Positions 8,785-17,580 of a stretch of DNA of 64,000 nt are shown piece after piece. The notes below the pieces were generated by a model. That model was given only the letters and a program-made list of their open reading frames with translations, did no database searches and was not told the origin of the DNA. Location of the stretch: the NCBI RefSeq assembly GCF_021650935.1, contig NZ_CP091244.1, positions 1,178,001-1,242,000 of the forward strand. The letters run 5' to 3'. Origin of the DNA: Thiothrix winogradskyi. GTDB lineage: Bacteria > Pseudomonadota > Gammaproteobacteria > Thiotrichales > Thiotrichaceae. Each line of letters starts with the position of its first letter. The first letter of the stretch is position 1. A program made the position numbers and the translations under genes.

Positions 8785-10455
8785 ATGTTGAAACAGCCTT
8801 CCACCAAATATAAGCCGTTCCCGCCCGTCGCATTGGTTGATCGCCAATGGCCGAGCCGCACCATCACCCAGCCGCCAATTTGGATGAGTACCGATTTGCG
8901 CGACGGCAATCAGGCGCTGTTCGAGCCGATGAATGTAGAACGCAAAATGCGCATGTTCCACACGCTCTGCGCCATCGGTTTCAAGGAAATCGAAGTTGCC
9001 TTCCCTTCCGCCTCGCAAACCGATTTTGATTTTGTGCGCGAGCTGATCGAAGGCCAGCACATCCCCGCCGATGTCACCATCGAAGTGTTGACGCAGGCGC
9101 GGGAACACCTGATTCGGCGCACGATGGAATCCTTACGCGGCGCACGCCGGGCGATTGTGCATGTCTACAATGCCACTTCCCAGCCATTCCGCGATACCGT
9201 GTTTGGCATGAGCAAGGCGGATGTGTTGGGCATGGCAGTGTCAGCGGTGGAATTGATCAAGCAATTGGCCGCCGACCAGCCTGAAACCGAGTGGGTATTG
9301 GAATACAGCCCGGAAACCTTCAGCGCCACCGAACTGGACTTTGCCCGCGAAGTCTGCGATGCCGTGACCGCTGCATGGGGTGCAACCCCCAACAGACCCG
9401 TGATCCTCAACTTGCCCGCCACGGTCGAAATGGCAACACCGAATGTGTACGCCGACCAGATTGAATGGATGCACCGCCAGCTTGCCCGCCGCGACAGCGT
9501 GATTCTCAGCGTGCATCCGCACAATGACCGAGGCACAGCGGTAGCCGCGACAGAATTGGCGTTGTTGGCTGGGGCAGATCGGGTCGAAGGTTGCTTGTTC
9601 GGCAGCGGCGAACGTACCGGCAATGTCGACATCGTGACTTTGGCATTGAACCTCTACACCCAGGGCATTGCGCCCGGTTTGGACTTTGCCGACATCAATG
9701 CGGTGGCGCGGACAGCGGAATATTGCACGCAATTGCCGATTCATCCGCGTCACCCGTATGTAGGTGATCTGGTGTTTACTGCATTTTCCGGCTCGCATCA
9801 GGATGCGATCAAGAAGGGTTTGGCGGTGCAAACGGCAGAGTCGTTCTGGAATGTGCCGTATTTGCCGATTGATCCGGCGGACGTGGGGCGCAGTTACGAT
9901 TCAGTGATTCGCGTCAATAGCCAGTCGGGCAAAGGCGGCATTGCGTACTTGCTGGAAAGTGCTTATGGCATCGTGATGCCGCGCCGCTTGCAGGTTGAAT
10001 TTTCCAGCGTGGTGAAAGACCACACCGACCAGCACGGCTGCGAAGTGAATGCCAGTGATATTTGGAGCATTTTTGCCGCAACGTATTTGGATACTGCCAA
10101 GCCCGTGCGCTATTGCGAACACCATTTGTTTGAACAGGGTGATGCGCAAGGCATCCGTTTGGTGATTGAGCGGGACGGCATTCAGCACGAATTGACGGGT
10201 ACGGGCAATGGACCAATTGACGCAGCAGTTCACGCCTTGCAGGGAGCAGGCATTCGCGTGCAAGTGCGCAGTTACGAGGAGCGTTCTATTGGTGCAAGCC
10301 TGGATGCGGGTGATGCGCAAGCCTGCGCTTTCATTGAATTGCGACAGGCAGGCGCGGGCAGCAGTGCTGAATGTTACGGCGTGGGGATTGACGGCAATAT
10401 TATTACCGCGTCCATCAAAGCCTTGGTCAGCGGGGTGAATCGGTTGTCGGCATGA
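8785..10455 (+). CDS. leuA: 2-isopropylmalate synthase
   Basis: This 556-residue enzyme condenses acetyl-CoA with 2-oxoisovalerate in the first committed step of leucine synthesis. The long form begins with the extended N-terminus found in LeuA2-type proteins. The HMGL-like TIM barrel carries DLRDGNQAL near residue 37 and the metal-binding HPHNDRG near 245, followed by the signature GCLFGSGERTGNVDIV. The last 120 or so residues (IRLVIERDGIQHELTGTGNG onward) form the LeuA allosteric domain that binds leucine in the family. It stands apart from leuB, leuC and leuD, none of which is in the window. A divergent Lrp regulator lies upstream. Confidence 0.96.
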   Translation: MLKQPSTKYKPFPPVALVDRQWPSRTITQPPIWMSTDLRDGNQALFEPMNVERKMRMFHTLCAIGFKEIEVAFPSASQTDFDFVRELIEGQHIPADVTIEVLTQAREHLIRRTMESLRGARRAIVHVYNATSQPFRDTVFGMSKADVLGMAVSAVELIKQLAADQPETEWVLEYSPETFSATELDFAREVCDAVTAAWGATPNRPVILNLPATVEMATPNVYADQIEWMHRQLARRDSVILSVHPHNDRGTAVAATELALLAGADRVEGCLFGSGERTGNVDIVTLALNLYTQGIAPGLDFADINAVARTAEYCTQLPIHPRHPYVGDLVFTAFSGSHQDAIKKGLAVQTAESFWNVPYLPIDPADVGRSYDSVIRVNSQSGKGGIAYLLESAYGIVMPRRLQVEFSSVVKDHTDQHGCEVNASDIWSIFAATYLDTAKPVRYCEHHLFEQGDAQGIRLVIERDGIQHELTGTGNGPIDAAVHALQGAGIRVQVRSYEERSIGASLDAGDAQACAFIELRQAGAGSSAECYGVGIDGNIITASIKALVSGVNRLSA

Positions 10456-10468
10456 TGGCGGTAGATCT

Positions 10469-12259
10469 TCAAACCACCCACCACACCAGCCGCTCCACCC
10501 CCAGCGCACACACCACGAAACTGTGCAAACGCAACTGCTGCCGGTACTTGCTTTGCAAGCCGTCACGATAAGCCAGCACCCGTTCCCGCCCTTCGCGCAA
10601 ACGGCTGGCAACGGGTGGTAAGGCTTCCAGTGCAGCCTGATCGGGGGTGGCAAGTTCCGCTGCCGTCATCCCCAATTCTTTCAAACCCACGTATTTGAAT
10701 TCGATCAGAATGTCCTGCAACTGTTGGAAATGGCGCATATCCGGGCGGATCAGCATCGTCAAGTCGGCATAACCGTCACCGATTTCCGCTTCCGAATCCA
10801 TAATGTACGTCGCCTGCTCAAACAACAGGGTCAGGAACGCCGCCTTGATGGTGAGTTCATTGAGCCAGCGGTAATCGCGCTTGCTGAACACCGGGAAATA
10901 TTGGCTTTCGACCAGATGGCACAAGGGCGCAATGTCCGCATGACCCAGCAAGGACTTCACCGCAGCCTGATGGTCATGCCAATCCAGTTGCGGCACCAGC
11001 AAGGCTTGCAAGCGTTCGGCATACAGGCTGCGGATCACCAGATTGGGCACAACCAGACAGGACTCGCCGAATGCATTGGCTTCACGGCGGAAGGTCAACA
11101 CCCCAAAGTAATACAGCAAGGATGCCATGAAATCAGGGTCTTTCTTGACCTGCAAAATGTCATGTACCCCAAAACGGTCTTGCAATTCCTGAATCGCAAT
11201 GTCTCCCTGCTGGCTCAGCGCGGTCATGATCAACTGATCGCCTCCCGGCAAATTGGCAATGTAACTGAGCTTGTTACGATCCATTGACAGGTTGCTGTCC
11301 AGCATCCGGCGCGGATACGCACACCCGGTTTGCAAATGCCCCAAAAAGTACAAAGCCAAGGTCGGGTTATACACGCCATCTTGCTGCGGTTCCGGGCAGA
11401 AACGGTAGCCGTTGTAGAAATCACGCATCAAGCTCAAAGTTTCATCCGCAAACGGTGTGGGAAGCTGGCAGGCTTGGGTCACGCCCTGCACAAACTGGCT
11501 GATTTCACCTTCTGTAAACCCGCATAAGGTATTGAAACGTTCTTCCAGATAAATATTGGTCGCCACATTGTAGCCGCTGCTCATGTCACTCATGACAATC
11601 GGTGCTACACCCGTGATAAATACCCGGTCTACCCCCTGCCCAGCCGCCGCTGCCTTGATGTTTTTGAACAGCGACTTGAGTACGCCTTCCCCCATCAGCA
11701 ACGCCGCATAACGTGAATCGTGGCTGGGGTAATGTTGGCTCACCATAATTTCATTGGCGAAATTGTCATATTCGTCAATCAGCAAATAGAGCTTGTATGG
11801 CGTTTGGCTAACGACAGCCACCAGTGACTGGAAAGAAGCTAAAGCATTGTCAGTATTGATGATTATCGGGGTCGGCAACAAGTCTTTGTAGTCATCACTG
11901 AACTTGCGGATATTGCCGTTCAGGTAATCAAACAGATTGGCGGTAATCTTATTGGCATCTCCTTCCGGGCTGACCGCTGAAAAATCCCACTTCATCACCA
12001 AGTAACGGTTATGCAAAGGGGTTGGATTCTGCCCTATCGCCAACTTACCGAAGATTTCCTCAAAACGGCTGGCTTTGTTGAGGTCGTAATAGTTTTCCAG
12101 CATCGACAGCAACAGCGACTTACCAAAACGGCGCGGACGCAGAAACAATAATTGCTTGCCTGCATCCTCCAACAACGGCAGAAAAGCGGTACGGTCAACG
12201 TACTCGTAACCTTCGCTAATAACTGCTTCAAAGTTGGCGATGCCGTAGGGGAATTTCAT
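10469..12259 (-). CDS. AAA-ATPase-like protein with DUF1703 (PD-(D/E)XK) C-terminus
   Basis: This 596-residue protein starts MKFPYGIANFEAVISEGYEYVDRT, the standard opening of the AAA-ATPase_like family. A Walker A-like FLRPRRFGKSLLLSML (about residues 38-53) and a Walker B-like YLLIDEYDNF follow. The C-terminal DUF1703 nuclease-like region shows GDGYADLTMLIRP and QDILIEFKYVG, matching the D...E-x-K pattern of PD-(D/E)XK enzymes. A GAGG sequence upstream supports the ATG at 12259; the longer open frame upstream has no family similarity. The biological role of the family is unknown. It is convergent with leuA, 13 bp apart. Confidence 0.9.
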   Translation of the reverse strand: MKFPYGIANFEAVISEGYEYVDRTAFLPLLEDAGKQLLFLRPRRFGKSLLLSMLENYYDLNKASRFEEIFGKLAIGQNPTPLHNRYLVMKWDFSAVSPEGDANKITANLFDYLNGNIRKFSDDYKDLLPTPIIINTDNALASFQSLVAVVSQTPYKLYLLIDEYDNFANEIMVSQHYPSHDSRYAALLMGEGVLKSLFKNIKAAAAGQGVDRVFITGVAPIVMSDMSSGYNVATNIYLEERFNTLCGFTEGEISQFVQGVTQACQLPTPFADETLSLMRDFYNGYRFCPEPQQDGVYNPTLALYFLGHLQTGCAYPRRMLDSNLSMDRNKLSYIANLPGGDQLIMTALSQQGDIAIQELQDRFGVHDILQVKKDPDFMASLLYYFGVLTFRREANAFGESCLVVPNLVIRSLYAERLQALLVPQLDWHDHQAAVKSLLGHADIAPLCHLVESQYFPVFSKRDYRWLNELTIKAAFLTLLFEQATYIMDSEAEIGDGYADLTMLIRPDMRHFQQLQDILIEFKYVGLKELGMTAAELATPDQAALEALPPVASRLREGRERVLAYRDGLQSKYRQQLRLHSFVVCALGVERLVWWVV

Positions 12260-12305
12260 GCGACTGCCTCGTAACCGATGTATTTGCAGAAATATAGCAT
12301 AGCCA

Positions 12306-13016
12306 TTAAGCCGCCATGCCCTTTTGCACCAGTTTGGCAAACGAGCTAGGGTTGCGCGAACAAATATGCACCTTGCCACGCCCGCTAAAGCGCAACACAA
12401 TGCCTTCGCCACTGGTGGCGCTATTGACCAGATTGCCAAACATGCCGCCTAAGCCACCACCAGAACTGCTGGTGGTGACGGAAATTTCGTAGTGTAAGGT
12501 GCTGTCCCAGCACACGACGTGGGCGTTATCAATGATGAGGTCTTTGCCCGGTTCAACGTCCAGCGAGAACATTGCGCCAAAACCGGAAACCACCACCTGC
12601 CCCGTCCCCGATGTTTCCATGACGAAAAAGCCGCCGGATTGTGCAAATAACGCATTGCCGACGCTTTGGGTACGCACTTTCATTTCGGTGCCAGACGTGG
12701 CTGCGACGAATGCGCCATCATTCAGCAAATATTGGCGTGCGCCCACGTCGATGATTTCCATGCCACCGGGTAGTGCAGGGGAAAGCAGGCAATCGCCATC
12801 CCCACGTAGCGCTTCGATGTGTTGTTGGAACAAGGTTTCGCCATTGGTGAAACGGCGCATCAAGGCACTGCCTAAGCCACCGGTCATGCGTCCTTTCAGC
12901 TCAAGATTGGCTTCCATCATCACCATTGCGCCGGATTCGCAGTAAATTTTGTCGCCTTTCTGCATGGAAACGTGGAGGAATGGGTCAACTTCGCCGGTAA
13001 TGGTAAATACTGTCAT
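12306..13016 (-). CDS. TIGR00266/AIM24-family protein
   Basis: This 236-residue protein of the AIM24-like beta-helical family (TIGR00266) starts MTVFTITGEVDPFLHVSMQKGD. It contains the family features GDKIYCESGAMVMM, GMEIIDVGARQYLLNDGAFVA and FVMETSGTGQVVVSGFGAMF, with a Gly/Ser-rich loop (SSSGGGLGGMFG) near the C-terminus. The molecular function is unknown. It precedes the AAA/DUF1703 gene on the same strand with a 46-bp gap and may share its transcript. An upstream in-frame ATG at 13082 would add 22 residues that are not family-like. Confidence 0.85.
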   Translation of the reverse strand: MTVFTITGEVDPFLHVSMQKGDKIYCESGAMVMMEANLELKGRMTGGLGSALMRRFTNGETLFQQHIEALRGDGDCLLSPALPGGMEIIDVGARQYLLNDGAFVAATSGTEMKVRTQSVGNALFAQSGGFFVMETSGTGQVVVSGFGAMFSLDVEPGKDLIIDNAHVVCWDSTLHYEISVTTSSSGGGLGGMFGNLVNSATSGEGIVLRFSGRGKVHICSRNPSSFAKLVQKGMAA

Positions 13017-13045
13017 GGTGTCGCTCTCTGTTTTGAAGGTATTGC

Positions 13046-13771
13046 TTACCAACGGTACGCCGCGCCTGCGTACCCACCCCACACCGTGTTGCTCTCGATG
13101 ATTGGGCTGTCTGCAATGGCGCTGCCATAGCTGTTGGCGCTCACGTTGCCCACCAAGGTCAGACGGCGGCTGAGTGGCTTTTCCATTTTAACGCCAACTT
13201 TTAGGGCGAGTGAATCATCTGCCTGATAAGCGGGGCGATCGGCTTTGGCTTCAGCAGCATCCACGCCCACGTAGTAGTCGGTGAGGTCGGCAGAAAGCCA
13301 TTGCAATTCGGCATACGGGCGCAGGTTGAGCGGCATGTCGGGGTGATGGGTGTAACGCAATTTGGCTTGTGCACCTTCGTGGGCGGCGACATCTTGGGCA
13401 AAGTCGGCGGAAATTGTACCAGTGGTGAGTTTCCACACGCTACCAACCCGCAGGTTGATGGCGCGATCCAGCTCTGCCATGTCTTGCAGTGCGGCACTGT
13501 CGCCACGTTCGGCGTCCCATTCATCCAGCCCAGCACCGATATAAAACTCACGTGCTGGGGTAGCACTGAATGACCATGCGGGGCCAGTGATGTCAAAGCC
13601 GTTTTCTTTGATGATCACGGGTTTGACACCGATTTGCGTATCGCCACCCACGAACGGGGATTGGTCAACAGTGGCGGCAAGCCCGATATTCCACTGGCGC
13701 GGCTCAGCAGCGTTAGCGGGTGTCTGGACGGTTGCTAAGAAAGCGAGTGCGGCACACAATGCGTACTTCAT
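13046..13771 (-). CDS. MipA/OmpV-family outer-membrane protein
   Basis: This 241-residue protein has a clear signal peptide (MKYALCAALAFLATVQTPANAAE, probable cleavage after ANA). Alternating beta-strand segments follow, and the protein ends with an aromatic residue (GAAYRW), as outer-membrane barrels do. The pattern (GGDTQIGVKPVIIKENGFDITG, ending in YGSAIADSPIIESNTVWGGYAGAAYRW) fits MipA/OmpV, but the match is distant. In Escherichia coli MipA is a scaffold linking peptidoglycan enzymes; that role is not shown here. It diverges from the fructosamine-kinase gene with starts only about 23 bp apart, so their promoters overlap. Confidence 0.75.
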   Translation of the reverse strand: MKYALCAALAFLATVQTPANAAEPRQWNIGLAATVDQSPFVGGDTQIGVKPVIIKENGFDITGPAWSFSATPAREFYIGAGLDEWDAERGDSAALQDMAELDRAINLRVGSVWKLTTGTISADFAQDVAAHEGAQAKLRYTHHPDMPLNLRPYAELQWLSADLTDYYVGVDAAEAKADRPAYQADDSLALKVGVKMEKPLSRRLTLVGNVSANSYGSAIADSPIIESNTVWGGYAGAAYRW

Positions 13772-13794
13772 GTCATATCCTCGGTTCAAGTTTA

Positions 13795-14682
13795 ATGAAA
13801 TCCAGCAGTACAGACCTTATCTTACCGATGCTTCAGCAACACCTTGGCACAAGCATTGCGATTGCGCGTGTTGATGCTGTCAGTGGCGGCTGTATCAATC
13901 AAACCAGTACGGTAACACTTGCCGATGGCAGCCGCTATTTCCTCAAAGTGAATCAGGCCAGTTTGCTGGAAATGTTTGCGGCAGAAGCGGATGGGCTGCA
14001 CGCCATTCGCGCCAGTGCCAGCCTGCGAGCACCTGAGCCGTTGGGTTGTGGGGTGCAAGGGCAACAGGCGTATCTGTTACTGGAATATTTGCCACTGCAA
14101 GCACACGGTGATCAGCAACAGGCGGGGGCGCAACTCGCAGCGCTGCACCGCCATACTGCCGCGCAACACGGCTGGTTTCGCAGCAATACCATCGGCGCAA
14201 GCCCGCAGCGTAATACCCAAACGCACGACTGGGTGCAATTCTGGCAACAGGAGCGCTTGGGTTTTCAGCTTGAGCGGGCGCGACGTAATGGCTACCCGCC
14301 GCGTTCTTATGAACAAGGTTTGAGCTTGAAAGCGGGCATGGGTGCATTGTTTGCCGATTATCAGCCCTCGGCGTCGTTGTTACACGGCGATTTGTGGGGT
14401 GGAAATCTGGCGTATTTGCCGGATGGTAGCCCAGTGGTTTTCGACCCTGCGGTGTACTACGGCGACCGCGAAACTGACCTGGCCATGACCGAGCTGTTTG
14501 GCGGATTTGGGGCAGACTTTTATGCGGCGTATAATGAAGCTTGGCGTTTGAATCAAGGCTATGCGGTGCGTAAGACGCTGTATAATTTGTACCACATCCT
14601 AAATCACTTCAACCTGTTTGGCGGTGGCTATGGCGAGCAGGCGGCAGGCATGACCGAGAAACTGCTGGCAGAAATCGGCTGA
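13795..14682 (+). CDS. Fructosamine kinase-family protein
   Basis: This 295-residue protein of the fructosamine-3-kinase/APH fold phosphorylates sugar-derived adducts on amines or proteins in characterised relatives, as a deglycation step. It shows the Gly-rich start (AVSGGCINQT), the lysine strand (YFLKVN), the catalytic HGDLWGGN and the metal-binding FDPAVYYGDRETDLAM. The ATG at 13795 gives the normal family length; the ribosome-binding site is weak, and MLQQHLG 33 bp downstream is an alternative start. The substrate is not visible from sequence. It may be translated from a short leader because it abuts the divergent MipA-like gene. Confidence 0.92.
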   Translation: MKSSSTDLILPMLQQHLGTSIAIARVDAVSGGCINQTSTVTLADGSRYFLKVNQASLLEMFAAEADGLHAIRASASLRAPEPLGCGVQGQQAYLLLEYLPLQAHGDQQQAGAQLAALHRHTAAQHGWFRSNTIGASPQRNTQTHDWVQFWQQERLGFQLERARRNGYPPRSYEQGLSLKAGMGALFADYQPSASLLHGDLWGGNLAYLPDGSPVVFDPAVYYGDRETDLAMTELFGGFGADFYAAYNEAWRLNQGYAVRKTLYNLYHILNHFNLFGGGYGEQAAGMTEKLLAEIG

Positions 14683-14725
14683 AGCACTGTCAAAACAACG
14701 TAATGAATCACCTGAGATAGCGGTC

Positions 14726-15298
14726 ATGAGCGTATTGAACCCCTTGTCCTTGAGCCAGCGACGGATGCCGGACAAGCAAATGTTAACCGGTCTCAGCCGT
14801 TTCCAACGGATATTGTTGGTGGCGGACGGTACGGTGACGGAAATGCTGGAGCAGTATCTAGCAGAGAAAATCAAGGTCTTGAAGCTGCACGAAAAAATTG
14901 CCAGCGATACCAATGACATTAACCCCAAGCATCAGGCTTCCTTGGGGAGGGATGATGTGGGGCCAGTCATGCGGCGGGAAGTGTTGCTACAGGGGCAACA
15001 CACTCTGCAAGCTTGGCTTCATGCCGATTCCACGCTCGTGCTGAATCATCTGGAGCAAGGTTTTCGCGCTGATCTGCTGGCGTCACGTGAGCCGATAGGG
15101 CGCTTGTGGGAAAAGTATCAGGTCGAAACGTTCAAAAGTATTGTGGATTTTGAAAAACGCCCAGCAGGTGAGTTGGCAGAATACTTTGGGATTTCCCCGA
15201 CAGAAACCCTGATTTCCAGAACCTATGCGGTGTATTCCGGTGGCAAGCTGATTATGATCATTACCGAAACATTTCCCGCCTGTTTTTTCCAGGATTAG
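14726..15298 (+). CDS. Chorismate pyruvate-lyase-like protein (DUF98)
   Basis: This 190-residue protein resembles the DUF98 group typified by mycobacterial Rv2949c, which converts chorismate to 4-hydroxybenzoate and pyruvate. The segments VMRREVLLQGQ, LEQGFRADLLASREPIGRLW and SRTYAVYSGGKLIMIITETFP fit that fold, including conserved Arg and Glu residues. Its 3' end converges on ubiK, a ubiquinone-synthesis factor, separated by only 5 bp, which supports a 4-hydroxybenzoate supply role for quinone synthesis. Some DUF98-like proteins are GntR-type ligand-domain relatives, so the enzymatic call is moderate. Confidence 0.7.
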   Translation: MSVLNPLSLSQRRMPDKQMLTGLSRFQRILLVADGTVTEMLEQYLAEKIKVLKLHEKIASDTNDINPKHQASLGRDDVGPVMRREVLLQGQHTLQAWLHADSTLVLNHLEQGFRADLLASREPIGRLWEKYQVETFKSIVDFEKRPAGELAEYFGISPTETLISRTYAVYSGGKLIMIITETFPACFFQD

Positions 15299-15303
15299 TG
15301 TTT

Positions 15304-15567
15304 CTACAGAGGGCTGGCAGAAGTGGTTTGCTGAGCTTCAAGCTCCGCAAGCCGTTTTTCCAACGCTTCCAGCTTTTCGCGGGTACGCAGCAATACCGCT
15401 GACTGAATCTCAAATTCTTCCCGCGTCACCAGATTCATCTTTTGCAAGCCGCCTTCGAGCAGGCCGCGCATATTCTTTTCCACGTCTTCCTGCATATTGC
15501 GCACCGGTTCGGGCAGCAGTGCTGAGAGTTTCTTTGCCAGATCGTCAAGGTTGCCAAAGTTTTGCAT
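15304..15567 (-). CDS. ubiK: Ubiquinone biosynthesis accessory factor UbiK
   Basis: This 87-residue BMFP-domain protein matches the UbiK/YqiC family. It has an amphipathic N-terminal half (LDDLAKKLSALLPEPVRNMQEDVEKNMRGLL), the motif NLVTREEFEIQSAVLLRTREKLEALEKRLAELEA, and a C-terminal coiled coil. UbiK joins UbiJ and helps the late steps of aerobic ubiquinone synthesis. It converges with the chorismate-lyase-like gene and diverges from glnK-amtB with a 245-bp regulatory gap. Confidence 0.92.
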   Translation of the reverse strand: MQNFGNLDDLAKKLSALLPEPVRNMQEDVEKNMRGLLEGGLQKMNLVTREEFEIQSAVLLRTREKLEALEKRLAELEAQQTTSASPL

Positions 15568-15661
15568 ACGTTTTCCTTAGTGCTGAGTGGATGCCCCGGA
15601 TTGTAGCAAATTCGGTAAGTGTGCGGGTATGCCTTAGGCTTAGTGCATTAAATCCGATTGA

Positions 15662-15678
15662 TGCACTGTTATGGTGCT
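15662..15678 (+). promoter_or_regulatory. NtrC-type binding site upstream of glnK-amtB
   Basis: TGCACT-N5-GGTGCT differs from the NtrC consensus TGCACC-N5-GGTGCA at only two positions. It lies about 65 bp upstream of the sigma-54 promoter at 15740-15755, a usual distance for an enhancer site. A second, looser dyad (AGTGCAT at 15642-15648 and ATGCACT at 15661-15667) overlaps it. Confidence 0.75.
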
Positions 15679-15739
15679 TGATAACGCTCCGAAACAGGGA
15701 TAAAGCCGCTAAATAGTGGTGAGGCGGCTTCTGAGTGAT

Positions 15740-15755
15740 TGGCACGTCAATTGCA
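15740..15755 (+). promoter_or_regulatory. Sigma-54 promoter of glnK-amtB
   Basis: TGGCACG-N4-TTGCA matches the sigma-54 (RpoN) consensus with GG at 15741-15742 and GC at 15753-15754, exactly ten bases between them. Transcription should start near 15766, giving a leader of about 47 nt before the glnK ATG at 15813. Together with the NtrC-like site this predicts induction under nitrogen limitation. Confidence 0.9.
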
Positions 15756-15812
15756 ACATGCCTAGCGTTAAGCAATTTAGTTGGCATCCCTAACTAGCAA
15801 GGAGTTAGTTCT

Positions 15813-16151
15813 ATGAAAATGGTCACAGCCATTATTAAGCCATTCAAACTCGATGACGTGCGCGATGCGTTGGGTGATATTGGCATTAAAGGCATCACCG
15901 TCACTGAAGTAAAAGGTTTCGGGCGTCAGAAAGGTCACACCGAATTGTACCGTGGCGCAGAGTATGTGGTGGATTTCCTGCCTAAAATCAAGCTCGAAGC
16001 CGCAGTAGCTGAGTCGCAAGTGGAACAAGTCATTGAGGCGATTACTAAGTCTGCGAATACGGGAAAAATCGGTGATGGCAAGATTTTTGTCACCTCAGTA
16101 GAACAAGTTATCCGCATTCGCACTGGCGAAAGCGGTAAAGATGCACTGTAA
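15813..16151 (+). CDS. glnK: Nitrogen regulatory protein P-II (GlnK)
   Basis: This 112-residue PII protein starts MKMVTAIIKPFKLDDVRDAL. It has the T-loop GHTELYRGAEY with the uridylylated Tyr51 and the C-terminal signature TGKIGDGKIFV. PII trimers sense 2-oxoglutarate and ATP/ADP and block AmtB when nitrogen is plentiful. The gene is 15 bp upstream of amtB, hence the GlnK rather than GlnB call. AAGGAG lies upstream of the ATG. A sigma-54 promoter and NtrC-like site precede it. Confidence 0.97.
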   Translation: MKMVTAIIKPFKLDDVRDALGDIGIKGITVTEVKGFGRQKGHTELYRGAEYVVDFLPKIKLEAAVAESQVEQVIEAITKSANTGKIGDGKIFVTSVEQVIRIRTGESGKDAL

Positions 16152-16166
16152 GAAAGGGGGAATTCC

Positions 16167-17492
16167 ATGAATATTCGTCTTGGTTTAACGATGTTAGCAG
16201 CCGTGCTGGGTTTTTCCGGTGTGGCAATGGCTGACGAAGTGGCGGCTGCTCCAATACCCGATAAAGGGGATACCGCGTGGATGATGCTGTCCACCTTGCT
16301 GGTTATTCTGATGATTATACCGGGTGTGGCATTGTTTTACGGTGGCTTGGTTCGTGCTAAAAACATGTTGTCAGTGCTGACCCAAGTGATGGCTATTTTC
16401 TGTATGATTTCGCTGTTGTGGGCGATTTACGGTTATTCTCTGGCATTCGGCGATGGCGGCAGCCTGAACTGGATGATTGGCGATTTCTCCAAAATGTTCC
16501 TCGCTGGCATTACGGCTGACAGTACTGCGGCTACCTTTACTGATGGGGTAGTGATTCCTGAGTTTGTATTTGTTTCCTTCCAGTTGACGTTTGCGGCAAT
16601 TACCGTGGCACTGATTGTGGGCGGTTTGGCTGAACGGGTGAAGTTTTCTGCCTTAATGGTGTTTGGTGCACTGTGGTTCACCTTCTCTTACCTGCCTATT
16701 ACACACATGGTTTGGGCAACTGGCGGTTACTTGTTTGAAGCGGGTGATTTGGACTTTGCGGGTGGCACAGTTGTACACATCAATGCGGGTATTGCGGCTC
16801 TGGTTGGCGCAATTGTATTGGGCAAGCGGGTTGGTTTTGGACGTGACCCGATGCAACCACACAATCTGCCAATGACTATGATTGGTGCATCGTTGCTATG
16901 GGTAGGTTGGTTCGGTTTTAACGCCGGTTCTAATCTGGAAGCCAATGGTGGCGCAGGTTTGGCTTTCATCAACACCATTCTGGCGACAGCGGCTGGTGGT
17001 ATGGCCTGGATGTTCGCTGAGTGGTTATTGCGTGGTAAGCCTTCCATGCTGGGTGTGGCTTCTGGTGTCATCGCTGGCTTGGTTGCGGTAACACCAGCAG
17101 CAGGTTTGGTGGGGCCGATGGGCGCTATCGTGCTGGGTGCTATTGCGGGTGCATTGTGCTTGTGGGGCGTGACTGGTCTGAAGAAAATGCTGGGCTACGA
17201 TGATAGCTTGGACGTTTTCGGCATCCACGGTCTGGGCGGCATCATTGGTGCGATTGGTACGGGTATCTTTGTTTCCCCAGCTTTAGGCGGTGTTGGTGTA
17301 GACGACTACTCTATGGGCGGGCAAGTCATTACCCAAGCAACCGGTGTATTGTTAACCATCGTTTGGTCGGGTGTCGTGAGCTTTGTATTGTTCAAACTGA
17401 TCGACATGACCATGGGGCTGCGCGTATCGGAAGAAGAAGAACGCCAAGGTTTGGATACGGCTTCTCACGGTGAGCGTGCTTATTCCATGTAA
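16167..17492 (+). CDS. amtB: Ammonium transporter AmtB
   Basis: This 441-residue inner-membrane channel for ammonia/ammonium carries a signal peptide (MNIRLGLTMLAAVLGFSGVAMADE) and 11 membrane segments. The two pore histidines fall in GGTVVHINAGIAALVGA and FGIHGLGGIIGAIGTG. It is co-transcribed with glnK, whose product closes the channel. A rho-independent terminator (17535-17561) follows the stop. Confidence 0.97.
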   Translation: MNIRLGLTMLAAVLGFSGVAMADEVAAAPIPDKGDTAWMMLSTLLVILMIIPGVALFYGGLVRAKNMLSVLTQVMAIFCMISLLWAIYGYSLAFGDGGSLNWMIGDFSKMFLAGITADSTAATFTDGVVIPEFVFVSFQLTFAAITVALIVGGLAERVKFSALMVFGALWFTFSYLPITHMVWATGGYLFEAGDLDFAGGTVVHINAGIAALVGAIVLGKRVGFGRDPMQPHNLPMTMIGASLLWVGWFGFNAGSNLEANGGAGLAFINTILATAAGGMAWMFAEWLLRGKPSMLGVASGVIAGLVAVTPAAGLVGPMGAIVLGAIAGALCLWGVTGLKKMLGYDDSLDVFGIHGLGGIIGAIGTGIFVSPALGGVGVDDYSMGGQVITQATGVLLTIVWSGVVSFVLFKLIDMTMGLRVSEEEERQGLDTASHGERAYSM

Positions 17493-17534
17493 TTAATAGT
17501 GATGTTCAACTGACTATTCTTCGAGTCGATTTGA

Positions 17535-17561
17535 GGCGGGACTAACACTCCCGCCTTTTTT
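17535..17561 (+). terminator. Rho-independent terminator after amtB
   Basis: GGCGGGA (17535-17541) pairs with TCCCGCC (17549-17555) around a 7-nt loop and runs into six T residues. The T tract is only on the plus strand, so it ends glnK-amtB rather than the converging gsp operon. Confidence 0.9.
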
Positions 17562-17580
17562 ATTGGGGTGAGGGGTTCTT

